Origin: CALKKN01 sp041571375
Lineage (GTDB): Bacteria; Pseudomonadota; Gammaproteobacteria; Xanthomonadales; SZUA-36
NCBI GenBank assembly: GCA_041571375.1
Contig: JBFFUJ010000001.1
Location: 1 to 41,145 of the forward strand
Direction of reading: 5' to 3'
DNA length: 41,145 nt
Positions 1 to 8,742 of the stretch are shown here, one piece after another; the stretch's first letter is position 1, and every line of letters begins with the position of its first letter. The translations under genes were made by a program, and so were the position numbers. The notes under the pieces were generated by a model. That model saw nothing but the letters and a program-made list of their open reading frames with translations, was not told the origin of the DNA and did not search any database.

Positions 1-783
1 ATGCGCGTGCTGGCCGAACGCGGCGCCCACATCATCGCCACGGCGCGCAGCCGCCGCAAGGCCGAAGACGCGGCCAGGCGGGTCGCGGCCGAGGCCACGC
101 CCGTGGCCTGCGAACTCAGCGATTTCGATTCCGTCGCCAGGTGCGCCGAGGAGATCCGGCGACAGCACCGGTCCATCGATGTGCTGCTGTGCAATGCCGG
201 CGTGATGGGATTGCCGGAACCCGACCGGAAGTACGGTGTGGAAATGCAGTTCCTCACCAACCACCTGGGGCATTTCGTGCTGGTCAATCGCCTGCTGGAC
301 CTGGTGCTGGAGGCGCCCGCCGGGCGAGTCGTCCTGGTCTCGAGCATGGCGCACTTCCTGTCGGTCCCGGGCGGCATCAACTTCGATAACCTGTCCGGCG
401 AGAAGCACTACCATCCCTGGACATTCTACGGCCAGTCCAAGCTCGCCAACCTGCTCATGTCGAACGAGCTGGCCCGGCGCCTGAAGGGCCGCACAGCGAG
501 TTCCAATGCCCTGCACCCGGGCATCATCCAAACGCCGCTCATGCGCCACCTGTCCACGGCGCTGTTCGGCCTGTCCAGCGCACTGAGCTGGCCGTTCGCC
601 CGCAGCGTCGAGCAGGGCGCCGCCACCCAGTGTTATGTCGCCGCGGCCGCCGAACTCAACGCCGTCAACGGCCAATACTTTGCCGACTGCAACCCGGCTC
701 ACACCAGCATCCACGCCCGCGATCGCGACTTGGCCACCCGGTTGTGGGAGTTCTCGGAAGAGGTCGCCACGGACTACCTGTAG
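1..783 (+). CDS. Short-chain dehydrogenase/reductase, 5' end outside window (partial)
   Basis: An SDR oxidoreductase of the retinol-dehydrogenase/WW-domain-oxidoreductase-like subgroup. Visible motifs are the NAG triad (about N65-G67), the catalytic Ser in VSS (S114/S115), the YxxxK pair at Y143/K147 (YGQSK) and the HPG element that follows it. The N-terminal glycine-rich NAD(P)-binding motif (TGxxxGIG) and the first beta strand are missing: the frame opens inside the first Rossmann unit, so the ATG at base 1 is most likely an internal Met and about 30-50 residues lie upstream of the window. The substrate cannot be predicted. The next gene starts 87 bases downstream on the same strand and has no obvious functional link. 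Confidence 0.85.
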   Translation: MRVLAERGAHIIATARSRRKAEDAARRVAAEATPVACELSDFDSVARCAEEIRRQHRSIDVLLCNAGVMGLPEPDRKYGVEMQFLTNHLGHFVLVNRLLDLVLEAPAGRVVLVSSMAHFLSVPGGINFDNLSGEKHYHPWTFYGQSKLANLLMSNELARRLKGRTASSNALHPGIIQTPLMRHLSTALFGLSSALSWPFARSVEQGAATQCYVAAAAELNAVNGQYFADCNPAHTSIHARDRDLATRLWEFSEEVATDYL

Positions 784-870
784 CGGCGAACTTGCCCGGG
801 GCCGGAGGCTCTTCTACCATCGGCAGGAAGCATCCCGCGAACGTACACGCTTCCCCAGGTTGAAACGCGC

Positions 871-2520
871 ATGGCACTGCACCCCCTGGCCGGCAAGCCG
901 GCGCCCCAATCGATTCTGACCAACGTCGCCCGACTGGTCGCCAATTACTACAGCCTGCGGCCGGATGCATCGCTGCCCGCGCAACGCGTGGCTTTCGGCA
1001 CCTCCGGACATCGGGGTTCGGCCGATACCTGCAGCTTCAACGAAGCCCACATTCTGGCCATCAGACAGGCGGTGTCCGAATTCCGCGGCAGCCGCGGGAT
1101 CGACGGGCCGATCTTCGTCGGCATGGACACCCATGCGCTGTCCGAACCCGCCCTGATCACCGCCGTCGAGGTGCTGGCGGCAAATGGCGCCGAGGTCATG
1201 CTCGACGAAACGCTCGGCTACACACCGACGCCGGTGGTTTCTCACGCGATCCTCACCCATAACCGCAACGGAGGTGGTGGACTTGCCGACGGCATCGTCA
1301 TCACACCCTCCCACAACCCCCCATCCGATGGCGGGTTCAAGTACAACCCGCCGAGCGGCGGTCCGGCCGACACGGAAACCACGACCTGGATCGAGCGACG
1401 CGCCAACGAACTGCTGGCCGGCGCCGAAACGGTTCGCCGCTGGCCGTGGGAGCGGGCCAGTCGGGCGGAGAACGTACGCCGGCACGACTACCTCGGGGCT
1501 TATATCGCGGAACTCGGCAGCGTAATCGACATGGATGCTGTCCGCGATTCCGGTATCCGTATCGGCGCCGATCCCATGGGCGGCGCCGGCGTGGCCTACT
1601 GGGAGCCGATTGCGGAGCGCTACGGCCTGAACCTGGAGCGGGTCCGTGAGACCGTGGACCCGTCCTTCCGCTTCATGCCCGTGGACAAGGACGGCAAGAT
1701 CCGCATGGATTGCTCGTCACCCGCGGCCATGGCGGGGCTGATCGAACTCAAGGACCGCTTCGACATCGCCTTTGGCAACGACACTGATTTCGATCGCCAC
1801 GGCATCGTCACGCCCAGCGTCGGTCTGATGAATCCGAATCACTACCTGGCCGTCGCCATTGCCTGGCTGTTCAGCAACCGCCCGGACTGGCCGTCGACGG
1901 CCGCGATCGGCAAGACCCTGGTCAGCAGCAGCATGATCGACCGGATCGCAGCCAGCCTCGGAAGGACGCTGTGCGAGGTACCGGTAGGCTTCAAGTGGTT
2001 CGTGGACGGTCTGCTGGACGGCTCCCTGGGTTTCGGTGGTGAAGAAAGCGCCGGCGCCGCCTTTCTGAGGCGCAACGGGGACACCTGGGTCACCGACAAG
2101 GACGGCATCATCCTGAACCTGTTGGCCGCTGAAATCACCGCCCGCAGCGGGCGCGACCCCGGAGAGCACTACCGGGACCTCGAACAGCGCTTCGGTGCAC
2201 CCACGTACGAGCGGATCGATGCGCCGGCGACCCGCGAGCAGAAGGCGGTACTGTCGAACCTGTCACCCGACCAGGTCACCGCCACCGAACTGGCCGGCGA
2301 ACCCATCACTGCGCGGCTGACCCGGGCGCCGGGCAACGGCGCGGCCATCGGCGGCCTCAAGGTCGTCACGGCGAGCGGCTGGTTCGCCGCGCGGCCTTCC
2401 GGCACCGAAGACATTTACAAGATCTACGCCGAGAGTTTCCTCGGTCCGGATCACCTGCAGCGGATTCAGGAGGAGGCGCGCCGCATCGTCTCAACCGCTC
2501 TCGAAGGCGTGGCGCAATAA
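871..2520 (+). CDS. pgm: Phosphoglucomutase, alpha-D-glucose specific
   Basis: Interconverts glucose 1-phosphate and glucose 6-phosphate in the cytosol, linking glycogen and nucleotide-sugar metabolism to glycolysis. At 549 residues it matches the bacterial Pgm length. Family signatures are in order: N-terminal FGTSGHRGS (about 42-50), the phosphoserine loop TPSHNPP with active Ser147, the Mg2+ loop DTDFD (D304/D306/D308), the sugar-binding GGEES (389-393) and the phosphate-binding RPSGT (508-512). No key residue is lost. A weak AGGT ribosome-binding site precedes the ATG. It fits with the glucan-degrading MalQ/GlgX genes 21 kb away, whose products would be processed through this enzyme. Confidence 0.95.
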   Translation: MALHPLAGKPAPQSILTNVARLVANYYSLRPDASLPAQRVAFGTSGHRGSADTCSFNEAHILAIRQAVSEFRGSRGIDGPIFVGMDTHALSEPALITAVEVLAANGAEVMLDETLGYTPTPVVSHAILTHNRNGGGGLADGIVITPSHNPPSDGGFKYNPPSGGPADTETTTWIERRANELLAGAETVRRWPWERASRAENVRRHDYLGAYIAELGSVIDMDAVRDSGIRIGADPMGGAGVAYWEPIAERYGLNLERVRETVDPSFRFMPVDKDGKIRMDCSSPAAMAGLIELKDRFDIAFGNDTDFDRHGIVTPSVGLMNPNHYLAVAIAWLFSNRPDWPSTAAIGKTLVSSSMIDRIAASLGRTLCEVPVGFKWFVDGLLDGSLGFGGEESAGAAFLRRNGDTWVTDKDGIILNLLAAEITARSGRDPGEHYRDLEQRFGAPTYERIDAPATREQKAVLSNLSPDQVTATELAGEPITARLTRAPGNGAAIGGLKVVTASGWFAARPSGTEDIYKIYAESFLGPDHLQRIQEEARRIVSTALEGVAQ

Positions 2521-2549
2521 TACCTTTCCGATGCGCTGCAGCGAGCTGT

Positions 2550-2567
2550 AGCAGCAGGCCCGCTGCT
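2550..2567. terminator. Inverted repeat between convergent genes
   Basis: A 6-bp perfect stem, AGCAGC and GCTGCT, with a 6-base loop lies between the pgm stop and the stop of the convergent GFA gene, touching the latter. There is no T-tract, so it is only a candidate bidirectional terminator. Confidence 0.3.
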
Positions 2568-3061
2568 CAGCGGCCATGACGCTCCCTGGCCGCCTTCAGC
2601 CGCTGGATGCTCTCGGGCGGCCAGTGATCCCTCTGAGCGTAATACTCCGGGACCGCAGCCACGTCCGCCGGCAGCGCGACCCAGGGAACCTTCGAACCCG
2701 TGTAGATGTGGATGTCCGGCATGACCTCGTGGGGCGTATCCAGCGTGCCGACACGGATGAAACTGACGGCTTCGCCGGCTCCGGCATAGTGGCTCCAGAG
2801 GGCCACCTGGCAGCGTGGGCAGCGAATGATCTTCTGGCTCTTGCCGCTGTTCGAGGGCGTGTCGATCGACGCCGGCGAGCCCGACAGGATGGCGACGTGA
2901 TCGCTCTCGATCAGGGCGTTCAGGGCAAACGCACTGCCGGTCTCGCGCTGGCACCAGCGACAGTGGCAGCAGTGCACGAACAAAGGTCGCGCGTGAAGGC
3001 GATAACGCACGCTGCCGCATGTGCAGCGACCCTGCAGATTCCGGTCTGATTTCTGACCCAT
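2567..3061 (-). CDS. GFA-fold (glutathione-dependent formaldehyde-activating-like) zinc protein
   Basis: A 164-residue member of the GFA/CENP-V family, small zinc proteins of the Mss4-like fold. The expected cysteines are present: CTCGSVRY at 13-20, the HCCHCRWC cluster at 30-37 and CPRC at 81-84, which together give the structural and catalytic zinc sites. Few members have a proven reaction; the name-giving enzyme condenses formaldehyde with glutathione, but most bacterial paralogues are uncharacterised, so no substrate is assigned. It lies 11 bases downstream of the NRDE gene on the same strand and is probably co-transcribed with it. Confidence 0.85.
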   Translation of the reverse strand: MGQKSDRNLQGRCTCGSVRYRLHARPLFVHCCHCRWCQRETGSAFALNALIESDHVAILSGSPASIDTPSNSGKSQKIIRCPRCQVALWSHYAGAGEAVSFIRVGTLDTPHEVMPDIHIYTGSKVPWVALPADVAAVPEYYAQRDHWPPESIQRLKAARERHGR

Positions 3062-3072
3062 TGACGGCTCCT

Positions 3073-3849
3073 TCAGGTTTCACCCCGCCCGTCGAGCGTG
3101 AATCGGCTGATGCCGCTCTCCTCTCCATCCGCCGTAAAACGACGTTCGACAAACTCCACCCGCCCGTCGTAGTCCATCAGTATGACCGAGGAGGAGCGGG
3201 TTCCGTAGCTCGGGGAAACGATGAACTGGTGGTTCATCAGGTGCCGGCGGATCGCGCCATCGCCCTGGTCCAGGGGCATGTCACCGGCCGCCAGGCTGCG
3301 GTCCGCCAGCAGCTGCAGCAGGTCGTCGGCGGCCACGGAGTCCCGCTGCAACAGTTGCTGCAACTGCTCGCGCCCGGCCCGCACCTTGGGCCAGTCCGTA
3401 TCCAGCAAATGATTGCTGAGGCCGTGGATTCCGGGCTCAATTTCGATCACGTCCGGGTGCCTGTTCGAGGCATAGACCAGGCTGTCCCTCCACCCGAGCA
3501 GCAACGAGAAGCCCCGGTACGCGGAACCATCGTCCAACAGGCCCGCGGCATGCGCCAGCGGCAACCGTTCGCCGGCCAGGAAATCGGTGACCAGTTCGCC
3601 GCGGGAGCGTTCCAGCGGAACCTCAGGCTCCAGCGGTTCACGGTAGTTGGTCACGGCCGCCACCCGACCGGGCCGGGTGATGCCGAGCCACGTGCCCCCG
3701 GCCTGCAGATCGCGCCCCGCCAGCAGTCCGGGCCGGTCGGCCCAGAATCCGGCGGCTGCCGTCGGCCGATCGTGGAACTCATCCCGGTTGGCAGCCAGCA
3801 CCAGGCGGTGACGGGGGTGGGCCCGCCAGGCAAAGAGGATCAGGCACAT
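3073..3849 (-). CDS. NRDE (TANGO2-like) family protein
   Basis: A 258-residue NRDE-domain protein. It begins MCLILF, as family members do (the Cys2 start suggests an N-terminal-nucleophile-like fold), and carries the defining NRDE tetrapeptide at 21-24 followed by a RPT element. I chose the ATG at 3849 because it puts this signature at the very N terminus; the frame stays open 132 bases further upstream, but that stretch has no family resemblance. The eukaryotic relative TANGO2 is implicated in haem or lipid handling; the bacterial role is not established. Divergent from the membrane protein at 3981. Confidence 0.88.
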   Translation of the reverse strand: MCLILFAWRAHPRHRLVLAANRDEFHDRPTAAAGFWADRPGLLAGRDLQAGGTWLGITRPGRVAAVTNYREPLEPEVPLERSRGELVTDFLAGERLPLAHAAGLLDDGSAYRGFSLLLGWRDSLVYASNRHPDVIEIEPGIHGLSNHLLDTDWPKVRAGREQLQQLLQRDSVAADDLLQLLADRSLAAGDMPLDQGDGAIRRHLMNHQFIVSPSYGTRSSSVILMDYDGRVEFVERRFTADGEESGISRFTLDGRGET

Positions 3850-3980
3850 GGCAGCAACATCGCGGGCCGCGCATGGAACCGTTTTGTTTCCTGCGCTGCG
3901 GTATGGGAGAATCCCGTCAATTGAACCACCGTTTGCGATCTGAAAATCATCGTAAGCAGTACGAAAATCGAGGCCTGCCA

Positions 3981-4691
3981 ATGAGCCTTACCCGGGCGCT
4001 CTTCAAGCACAGTGTTTTCTTTCTTCTGCTCATTCCGCTCTTCGCGATCTGGGGATTCTGGGTCACTTACTTCGCCCGGCCGTCGGGCACCGTGCATTTC
4101 CTCGAGCACCTGCATGGCTTCGCGATGTTTGGCTGGTGCCTGCTGCTCGTGCTCCAGTCCTGGCTGATGCGCAACAACCGCCGCACGGCCCACCGGAAGC
4201 TCGGAACGCTGTCCTATGCCCTGGTCCCGCTGATCGTGGTTTCAACCGTCATGCTGGCCAATTACCAGCTCAACCGGCGCGGCCTGAGCCCCGAAGGCCT
4301 TTACATCTTCTCACTGCAGACCTTCATTCTCATCCAGTTTCTGTTCTGTTACGCCCAGGCGATCCGCCACCGCAAGACCGCGGACCTGCACGCACGTTAC
4401 ATGGTCTGCACGGCACTGCCGCTGCTGGACCCGATCTTTGCCCGCATCCTGGCCATCCATTTCATTCCCGTCGAGTTTACCAGCGGGATCATCCAGTACA
4501 TCACCTACGGTTTCACGGACCTGATCCTGCTTGGGCTGGCGCTCTGGGACTGGCGGGCGCACCGTCGGCGGGACGTTTTCCTGGCCGTGCTGGTGGTGCT
4601 TGTCGCAACTCAGATACCGACTTTTTTCGTGCTGCGCTGGCCGGCCTGGGAAGCTTACGCAAGCTGGTTCATGCATTTGCCGCTATCCTGA
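3981..4691 (+). CDS. Multi-pass inner-membrane protein of unknown function
   Basis: A 236-residue, strongly hydrophobic protein with about seven predicted membrane helices, a short cytosolic N terminus and an Arg/His-rich loop (NNRRTAHRKLG) after the second helix. Histidines in or near helices (FLEHLHGF, HARYM) could bind haem or metal, but I do not recognise the family with certainty. The ATG at 3981 is chosen because the upstream open stretch is hydrophilic and overlaps the intergenic region. Its stop overlaps the stop of the convergent MFS gene by 9 bases. Confidence 0.75.
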   Translation: MSLTRALFKHSVFFLLLIPLFAIWGFWVTYFARPSGTVHFLEHLHGFAMFGWCLLLVLQSWLMRNNRRTAHRKLGTLSYALVPLIVVSTVMLANYQLNRRGLSPEGLYIFSLQTFILIQFLFCYAQAIRHRKTADLHARYMVCTALPLLDPIFARILAIHFIPVEFTSGIIQYITYGFTDLILLGLALWDWRAHRRRDVFLAVLVVLVATQIPTFFVLRWPAWEAYASWFMHLPLS

Positions 4692-5936
4692 CGGTTTCTG
4701 CCCCTGGTCGACGATTTCGTCCTCGTAGATCCGCGAGGCCGTTTGCGTGGCGGCCAGCGCATCGACAAACTTGCGATGTTCCTCGTCCGGCTCCGGCACC
4801 CGCCTGAAGAACCGGAAGGTAATGTAGCTCATCAGCAGCAGGTGGATGATCGCGCTGTACAGGAAGAGGCCGCCAGGGCCGGTCACCTGCATGCCGAGGG
4901 AGGCAAGGAAAGGGCCGACGATCGCTCCCACCCCGTACATGAGCAAGAGACCGCTGGAGATCATCACGTAATCCCCCGGCCGGGCATGATCGTTGCTGTG
5001 CGCCACCGAGACCGCATACAGCGGAAAGGCGACGGCGCCCCAGGCAGCGCCCAGCGACATCAGCAATACGGGGCTCATGCGGGTGAAGAAAGACCAGATC
5101 AGCAGGCCGACCACCAGGCCGGCGAGCGAGGCGAACGCGATCACCCAGCGCCGATCGACGCGGTCTGACCAGAGCCCCAGCGGCCACTGCCCCAAGGCGC
5201 CACCCAGTACAGCCGCGGTCATGAACCAGGCGGCCAACGAAACGTCCTGGGAGTAGCCGGCCACGAACACCGGGGCCAGTGCCCAGAACGGCCCGTTGGC
5301 CAGGCCGGACGCCAGGCAGCCCAGCGCGCCCGCCGGTGAGATGCGGAACAGTCGGCGCAGGTCCAGTCGGACGCGGTGCTCGGCATGCTCGGGGGTCGGA
5401 GCGGCCGACAGCACCACGGGAATGGCGGCCATCGAGACGATGGCCGAAGCGATGGCGAACAGCGACATCTGCTGGGGATCGTAGAGCAGCAGCATCTGGC
5501 CCACGGCGAGCACCGTCAGCGTGATCAGGGTATAGGCGGAAAACACCGCGCCCCGGGTCTCGTTGGTTGACTGCTCGTTCAGCCAACTCTCGATCACCAC
5601 GTACAGCACGGCGAAGCAATAGCCCGTGATGAACCGCAACAGCCACCAGAGCCAGGTTTCCACCCACAGCCCGTGCAGCAGGGGCACCGCGGAGGCAGTG
5701 GCGGTCATGGCTGCGAACACGCGTATATGCCCGACGCGCCGCAGTAATCTCGAACCCCGCAGGCAACCGAGCGTAAACCCGAAGAAGTACGCACCGCCCA
5801 TCAGCCCGATGGACAGCGTCGGGAAACCCTCGAGATTGGCGCGCACCGGCAGCAGCGTGCCCTGAAGCCCCTGCCCGGTCAGCAGAATGGCCACTCCGAG
5901 CAGCAGCGGCGCCACGGTTGAGAGCGTTCGGATCAT
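4683..5936 (-). CDS. MFS transporter, YcaD-like
   Basis: A 417-residue major facilitator with twelve hydrophobic segments. Features typical of the YcaD-type branch are GLMGGAYFFG in helix 2, an RRVGHIRVF cytosolic loop and IESWLNEQ near helix 5. The substrate is unknown. I take the ATG at 5936, where the first helix begins within about eight residues; the frame continues 87 bases upstream into the divergent promoter region without membrane character. Divergent from another MFS gene 104 bases away, so the two may share a control region. Confidence 0.85.
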   Translation of the reverse strand: MIRTLSTVAPLLLGVAILLTGQGLQGTLLPVRANLEGFPTLSIGLMGGAYFFGFTLGCLRGSRLLRRVGHIRVFAAMTATASAVPLLHGLWVETWLWWLLRFITGYCFAVLYVVIESWLNEQSTNETRGAVFSAYTLITLTVLAVGQMLLLYDPQQMSLFAIASAIVSMAAIPVVLSAAPTPEHAEHRVRLDLRRLFRISPAGALGCLASGLANGPFWALAPVFVAGYSQDVSLAAWFMTAAVLGGALGQWPLGLWSDRVDRRWVIAFASLAGLVVGLLIWSFFTRMSPVLLMSLGAAWGAVAFPLYAVSVAHSNDHARPGDYVMISSGLLLMYGVGAIVGPFLASLGMQVTGPGGLFLYSAIIHLLLMSYITFRFFRRVPEPDEEHRKFVDALAATQTASRIYEDEIVDQGQKPSG

Positions 5937-6040
5937 GTTTATCGCCGTCGGTTGTAGGCTGCTCGCCGGGGCCTCTTCGGCACGGCTCCAGATATGTACA
6001 ATAGGCCGTCCATTTTCCCACAAGCGAGGGGAGAAAAAGA

Positions 6041-7354
6041 ATGCCGCAGTTCGCCGAAGACAGCGGGTCGCGCATCGGTTGGTTCCTATCGACCAGCGCC
6101 CGCGTACGCTACTCCACCGGCGCCCTCGCCTATTTCGCTCAGGGCATTCCGATGGGCCTGCTGCATATCGCCCTGCCCGCCTGGCTCGCCACCGAGGGCG
6201 TTTCCGCTTCCGAGATCGCCGCCTACCTCGGCATCATCATGCTGCCCTGGGCTTTCAAACTGCTGGTCGGTCCGCTGATGGACCATTTCGAGTACCTACC
6301 CATGGGCAAGCGCCGGCCCTGGGTGCTCGGCGCGCAACTGGGCATGGTGGCCAGCCTGCTGGCACTGGCCTGGGTGGATGACCCGGTCTCACAGATCGGG
6401 CTGCTGACTGCCATCGGTTTCGTCATCAATACCTTTACCGCCAGCCAGGATGTGGCGGTCGACGGCATGTCCATCGACCTGGTGCCCCTCGAGCAGGAAG
6501 GCCGCCTCAACGCGTTCAGGAGTTTCGGCAAGTCGGTGGGCTGGGCCGTCACCTCGGCGGTGACCGGCACGATGCTGGTGATGTTCGGCATGAAGGCCAC
6601 CGCACTGGTTTGCGGCCTGGGTGCCGCCGCCGTGTTCCTGTACCTGGTCCTGGTGCGGGAACGCCACAGCGAGCGCCTGCTCCCATGGAGCGCGGGCGAA
6701 GCTTCACCCAAGAACGAACCGCCACCGTCCTTCCGCAAGGTGTTTTCGGACCTCAATCATGTCCTCTGGACCCGCGCCAGCCTCGTGATCATGGGCATCA
6801 TGTTCATCGACGGTCTGGTCAGCGGCTACGGCCGCGCCCTGATGCCGATCGCGGCCGTGGAGCTGTTCGGCTTCACCACGCCGCAATGGTCCGATCTGAA
6901 TGCGGTAATGGGCTTTGCCGGCGCGGTCATCGCTTTGGGCCTCGGCCCCCTGATCGATCGCTTTGGCGCCAAGGCCATGATGGGGCTCACCATCCTGCTG
7001 ACCGGCGTCCATGCCTTCGCACTGGCGGGGACGCAGGAGATGTGGTCCAACGACACCTACGTGCTGTTCATGATGTCGGCCTGGATCCTGCTGTTGCCGG
7101 TGATCATGGTCTGCGCACTGGCGCTGGCGATGAGTATCTGCTCGCATGGGGAATCGGCGACCCAGTTCGCCATTTACATGTCCGTCTCGAACCTCGGCGC
7201 CTCGGCGGGCTCGATGTTCTACGGCATGGTGGCGGACGTGACCAGTTGGGCCCAGAATTACGCGCTGAAGGGTCTACTGGTGTTTCTGCTGCTGCTCGTG
7301 ATCCTGATGTTCCGCACACACGGGCATCCCGAGGACGAATTGCTACGGGAGTAG
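6041..7354 (+). CDS. MFS transporter, AmpG/SLC33-like
   Basis: A 437-residue twelve-helix transporter. The loop after helix 2 (GPLMDHFEYLPMGKRRPW) and the helix 4-5 element TASQDVAVDGMSIDLV resemble AmpG muropeptide permeases and acetyl-CoA transporters of the SLC33 group, where the QD-A-D signature is conserved. AmpG imports anhydromuropeptides in enterobacteria; whether this one does cannot be told. The start is supported by a GAGGGGAG ribosome-binding site about 7 bases before the ATG. A palindrome follows the stop. Confidence 0.85.
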   Translation: MPQFAEDSGSRIGWFLSTSARVRYSTGALAYFAQGIPMGLLHIALPAWLATEGVSASEIAAYLGIIMLPWAFKLLVGPLMDHFEYLPMGKRRPWVLGAQLGMVASLLALAWVDDPVSQIGLLTAIGFVINTFTASQDVAVDGMSIDLVPLEQEGRLNAFRSFGKSVGWAVTSAVTGTMLVMFGMKATALVCGLGAAAVFLYLVLVRERHSERLLPWSAGEASPKNEPPPSFRKVFSDLNHVLWTRASLVIMGIMFIDGLVSGYGRALMPIAAVELFGFTTPQWSDLNAVMGFAGAVIALGLGPLIDRFGAKAMMGLTILLTGVHAFALAGTQEMWSNDTYVLFMMSAWILLLPVIMVCALALAMSICSHGESATQFAIYMSVSNLGASAGSMFYGMVADVTSWAQNYALKGLLVFLLLLVILMFRTHGHPEDELLRE

Positions 7355-7359
7355 TCCGG

Positions 7360-7375
7360 GCTTCCGCGCGGAAGC
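7360..7375. terminator. Perfect 16-base palindrome between convergent genes
   Basis: GCTTCCGCGCGGAAGC is fully self-complementary and can form a 6-bp stem with a GCGC loop. It lies 5 bases after the MFS stop, between two convergent genes, so a bidirectional terminator is plausible. No T-tract follows. Confidence 0.35.
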
Positions 7376-7408
7376 GTGTCCGATCCGGGCCGCAGCGACA
7401 CCCCGCTC

Positions 7409-7744
7409 CTACTGGCGGGCAAAGTACTCCGCTACCGCCTGCTTGTCCTCTTCGCTGAGGCTGTTGGCCACGTTGCACATGCTCGTCGGGGTTTTCGGTC
7501 GGTCGCTGTGTCGATAGGTGGTGGTCGAGCAGTGCCGCTCGTAGTTGTGGAACTGGTCCAGCTTTTCGCGGATGTAGGTTGTGCCCCTGCCGGCCAGCGA
7601 GGGCACGTCCGCCTCGGTGGAGACGCCGCCGGGGCCGTGACAGGCCTCGCACTCACTGACCAGCCCGGCCACCTCCTGCCCCTGGACGGGGCCAACCATG
7701 AAAAACGCAATCACCAGCGCCCAGCCATATCGCTCTCCACGCAT
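7409..7744 (-). CDS. Secreted class I c-type cytochrome
   Basis: A 111-residue periplasmic monohaem cytochrome c. After an N-terminal signal peptide (about 1-22, cleavage near VQGQ) comes the haem-binding CEACH at 32-36, followed by GPGG. M89 in TPTSM is the likely distal haem ligand. Two additional cysteines (C72, C90) are unusual and could form a disulfide. The role is electron transfer, partner unknown; the small size and the PSLAGRG element resemble cytochrome c4/c5-type domains. I chose the ATG at 7744 because the signal peptide starts there, and a good promoter lies 35 bases upstream. Confidence 0.88.
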   Translation of the reverse strand: MRGERYGWALVIAFFMVGPVQGQEVAGLVSECEACHGPGGVSTEADVPSLAGRGTTYIREKLDQFHNYERHCSTTTYRHSDRPKTPTSMCNVANSLSEEDKQAVAEYFARQ

Positions 7745-7778
7745 GGTTCGCCCCCGTCGTGCAACTGACACAGAACTG

Positions 7779-7807
7779 AATATAAACCGGGATCGCCTTG
7801 ATCCCAA
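7779..7807 (-). promoter_or_regulatory. Sigma70-type promoter for the cytochrome c gene
   Basis: On the minus strand TTGGGA (-35, 4 of 6 consensus bases) and TATATT (-10, 5 of 6) are separated by exactly 17 bases. The predicted transcript would start near 7772, about 28 bases before the ATG at 7744. The inverted repeat at 7789-7805 sits in the spacer. Confidence 0.6.
7789..7805 (-). terminator. Inverted repeat in promoter spacer: operator or terminator
   Basis: GGGATC and GATCCC form a perfect 6-bp stem around a 5-base loop. On the minus strand it lies 65 bases after the dienelactone-hydrolase-like gene and is followed by GGTTTATATT, so it could end that transcript. It also fills the spacer of the cytochrome promoter, where a repressor could bind. 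The two roles need not exclude each other. Confidence 0.4.
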
Positions 7808-7870
7808 GGACGCACGTCGCCGAAGCCGACGACAGGTCATCCCGGGAGCCGGCATGATTCGCAGGCCGGG

Positions 7871-8731
7871 CTATGCCAGATAGTTGGCGAAGAAGGCCAG
7901 GGTGCGCTGCCAGGCCAGCATGGCGGCCTCCGGTGCGTAACGGGCCTCGCTGGAGTCGTTATGGAAGCCGTGGCCGGTGCCGGGGTACATGTGCAGGCTG
8001 TAAGCCACCTGGTGCTCGTCGAGTGACGTCCGGAATGCGGCGATGGTCCGGTTGATGCGCTCGTCGTTACCGGCGTAGTGCATCATCAGCGGCACCCGCA
8101 CCCGGGCCACGTCCTCCGCGCTCAGGGGGCTGCCGTAAAAGCAGACCGAGGCCGCCGTCGCGGGCTCGCGGGCGGCGCACAGCAGGGACACCCCACCGCC
8201 GTAGCAGAACCCGACCGTGCCGATACGGCCGCTGCAATCCTCACGCGCCGCCAGGTAGGGAACACCGGCGACGACGTCCGCCGTGATCCGGGCGCGGTCG
8301 GACCGCGCGAACAGGTCACGCGCCGCCTCCTGGTCGGCTGGCGCGCCGCCTGCGTGAGTCAGGCCATCAGGCGCCAGCGCGACGTAACCCGCCAGAGCGG
8401 CACGCCGGGCGACGTCCTCGATGTGGGCGTTCAGCCCGCGGTTTTCGTGTATCACCAGCACCCCGGGCAGCGGGCCGGCCGCGTCAGCGGGACGGGCGAG
8501 GTAGGCACGCACCGGCCCGGCACCGGCCGCGTACTCGACATGGCCCGAATTCAGGCGCCCGTCGTCCTCCGCGACCTGGCGCCCCCAGGCGTAATTCGGC
8601 TCCAGCAGCGGCAGCACGGCGCTGGCTGCGGCCGCGCTGCCCGCGATGCCGGCCAGCCGCCGCAAAAAGGTGCGGCGCGGCATGTTTCCGTGAATGTATT
8701 CGTTGTAGAGGTCAAGGGCCCTGCGGTCCAT
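7871..8731 (-). CDS. Tat-exported dienelactone hydrolase family protein
   Basis: A 286-residue alpha/beta hydrolase with a twin-arginine signal: RRTFLRR at 19-25, then a hydrophobic stretch (about 27-42) and a likely cleavage near YAWG. The mature part has the dienelactone-hydrolase core: ENRGLN (about 96-101), Cys176 as nucleophile in GFCYGGG, Asp223 in GNDE and His254 in GTGHGFH. The family opens lactones or cleaves esters; export to the periplasm suggests an extracytoplasmic substrate. The gene starts 11 bases after the ATP-grasp gene, so the two form an operon. Confidence 0.88.
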   Translation of the reverse strand: MDRRALDLYNEYIHGNMPRRTFLRRLAGIAGSAAAASAVLPLLEPNYAWGRQVAEDDGRLNSGHVEYAAGAGPVRAYLARPADAAGPLPGVLVIHENRGLNAHIEDVARRAALAGYVALAPDGLTHAGGAPADQEAARDLFARSDRARITADVVAGVPYLAAREDCSGRIGTVGFCYGGGVSLLCAAREPATAASVCFYGSPLSAEDVARVRVPLMMHYAGNDERINRTIAAFRTSLDEHQVAYSLHMYPGTGHGFHNDSSEARYAPEAAMLAWQRTLAFFANYLA

Positions 8732-8742
8732 GTTCCGTTTCC

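Noticed and set aside
3850..3980. Promoter pair in the divergent NRDE/membrane-protein gap
   Set aside because: A TTGACG/TTGAAC-like box is present on each strand, but no acceptable -10 lies at the right distance.
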